7,844 nucleotides of DNA from Peptococcaceae bacterium UBA5356 (GTDB taxonomy: Bacteria; Bacillota; Peptococcia; DRI-13; DTU073). A program made the translations under genes and the position numbers. The stretch spans positions 18,008-25,851 of the forward strand of contig DHPU01000076.1 in assembly GCA_002407935.1 (NCBI GenBank). The letters run 5' to 3'. How positions within the stretch are numbered: position 1 is the first letter of the stretch; each line of letters opens with the position of its first letter. The notes under the pieces are model-generated. The model saw only the letters and a list, made by a program, of their open reading frames with translations, was not told the DNA's origin and searched no databases. Below are positions 6,919-7,844 of this stretch, piece by piece.

Positions 6919-7844
6919 ATGGAGAAGGCTGCTTGGAAAGGGATTTGGGTTATTGCGGAACAAATAGAAGGAAATCTCAACTCGGTAAGCTTTGAATTAT
7001 TAGGTAAGGCTAAACAAATGAAGGAGCAGCTGCAAATTGCTGAGCCGGTCACAGCAGTTCTCTTGGGAAGCGGAGTTGCAGACTTAGCACAAGAATTAGG
7101 TGCTTATGGGGCGGAAGAAGTTATCGTTCTGGAGCATGAAGCCTTAGCGATTTATGAGAATGAGACATATGCCGCCGTATTGAGCGATTTAATCAAGGAA
7201 AGGAAGCCGGAAATAATTTTGATGGGAGCCACGGCGATCGGACAGGATTTGGCACCGATGCTCGGGGCGCTTTTAAATACGGCAGTAGCCGCGCATTGCG
7301 TTGATTTGCGGATAAATGAAGAGGGACAGTTTGTTTCGGTTGTACCGGCTTTTGGCGGGAAGGTTCTAGGAGACATTCTTTGTCCGACCCATAGACCGCA
7401 GATGGCTACCGTGAAACCCGGAATTTTGGGGAAAGCCGTATCTCAAAGTGAGGCTAAGTATCAAGTAAGTACCTATGATGTAGAAAAAGCTTTAGCACAA
7501 GTTTCCGGTCGGGTTAAGGCGCTAGGCGTTTATCGCAAAGAGCCGGAAGGGATACCATTAGAAAAGGCCGAGGTAATCGTTGCCGGCGGTTGGGGCATGG
7601 GCAGCAAAGAAAACTGGCATTATCTTGATGAACTGGCGGCGTTATTAGGTGGGGCGGTTGGTTGTACTCGCCCGGCAGTAGACGAAAAATGGGCAGATGG
7701 TGAACACCAGATGATTGGAACTAGTGGTAAGACGGTACGGCCAAAGGTATATCTTGGTACTGCTATCTCTGGGGCGACACATCATCTTTGCGGAATGAAG
7801 GATGCCGGTTTGGTCATTAGTATCAATAAGGATCCGGATGCACC
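6919..7844 (+). CDS. etfA: Electron transfer flavoprotein alpha subunit, 3' end outside window
   Basis: The frame is open from ATG 6919 to the window end, giving 308 residues of an expected 320-340; the missing part is the last short stretch after NKDPDA. Seen: WKGIWVIAEQIEGNLNSVSFELLGKA at the N-terminus in family style (6-31), ILMGATAIGQDLAP in domain I, and the FAD domain: VIVAGGWGMGSKENW, GCTRPAVDEKW, MIGTSGKTVRPK and VYLGTAISGATHHL followed by CGMKDAG and INKDPDA. No N-terminal ferredoxin domain is present. The FAD motif usually reads SGAIQH; here it is SGATHH (284-289), with His288 in place of Gln beside the conserved His289. EtfA holds the FAD that exchanges electrons with the dehydrogenase. 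It follows etfB by 6 bases and must be co-expressed with it. Confidence 0.93.
   Translation, partial: MEKAAWKGIWVIAEQIEGNLNSVSFELLGKAKQMKEQLQIAEPVTAVLLGSGVADLAQELGAYGAEEVIVLEHEALAIYENETYAAVLSDLIKERKPEIILMGATAIGQDLAPMLGALLNTAVAAHCVDLRINEEGQFVSVVPAFGGKVLGDILCPTHRPQMATVKPGILGKAVSQSEAKYQVSTYDVEKALAQVSGRVKALGVYRKEPEGIPLEKAEVIVAGGWGMGSKENWHYLDELAALLGGAVGCTRPAVDEKWADGEHQMIGTSGKTVRPKVYLGTAISGATHHLCGMKDAGLVISINKDPDA

Overview
The window looks like part of an anaerobic, moderately low-GC Firmicute chromosome (Clostridia or Negativicutes type). This is inferred from strong GGAGG-type ribosome binding sites, TTG and GTG starts, ferredoxin-dependent 2-oxoacid oxidation and clostridial-style Etf and acyl-CoA enzymes. 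No rRNA, tRNA, CRISPR array, transposase or phage gene is visible. All convincing genes lie on the plus strand.

Layout. Positions 1-516 hold the 3' part of an ornithine cyclodeaminase/mu-crystallin family gene. A strong intrinsic terminator follows (556-588). A tightly packed gene set then runs to the window end: a four-subunit 2-oxoacid:ferredoxin oxidoreductase in the order delta (649-855), alpha (925-1998), beta (1986-2726), gamma (2731-3267); a protein of the 4-hydroxybutyryl-CoA dehydratase / 4-hydroxyphenylacetate 3-hydroxylase (AbfD/HpaB) family (3294-4748); an acyl-CoA dehydrogenase (4814-5962); etfB (6082-6912); and etfA (6919 to beyond the end). Gaps are mostly 4-120 bases and none holds a T-rich terminator, so this is probably one operon. 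No convincing promoter could be identified after the terminator. No gene-free stretch reaches 300 bases.

How the genes may work together. The oxidoreductase would convert a 2-oxoacid plus CoA to an acyl-CoA and reduced ferredoxin. The AbfD-like protein and the acyl-CoA dehydrogenase would act on acyl-CoA thioesters, and EtfAB would carry electrons to or from the dehydrogenase. The substrate cannot be read from sequence.

The most interesting point is that both CoA-type flavoenzymes look altered at their active sites. The AbfD-like protein lacks the His iron ligand and several catalytic residues of AbfD but has extra cysteines nearby. The acyl-CoA dehydrogenase has Gly at both places where the family usually puts its catalytic Glu. 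Together they suggest an acyl-CoA reaction not described by the default annotations. A tetranucleotide AAAT/GAAT array between the delta and alpha subunit genes is a second unusual element.
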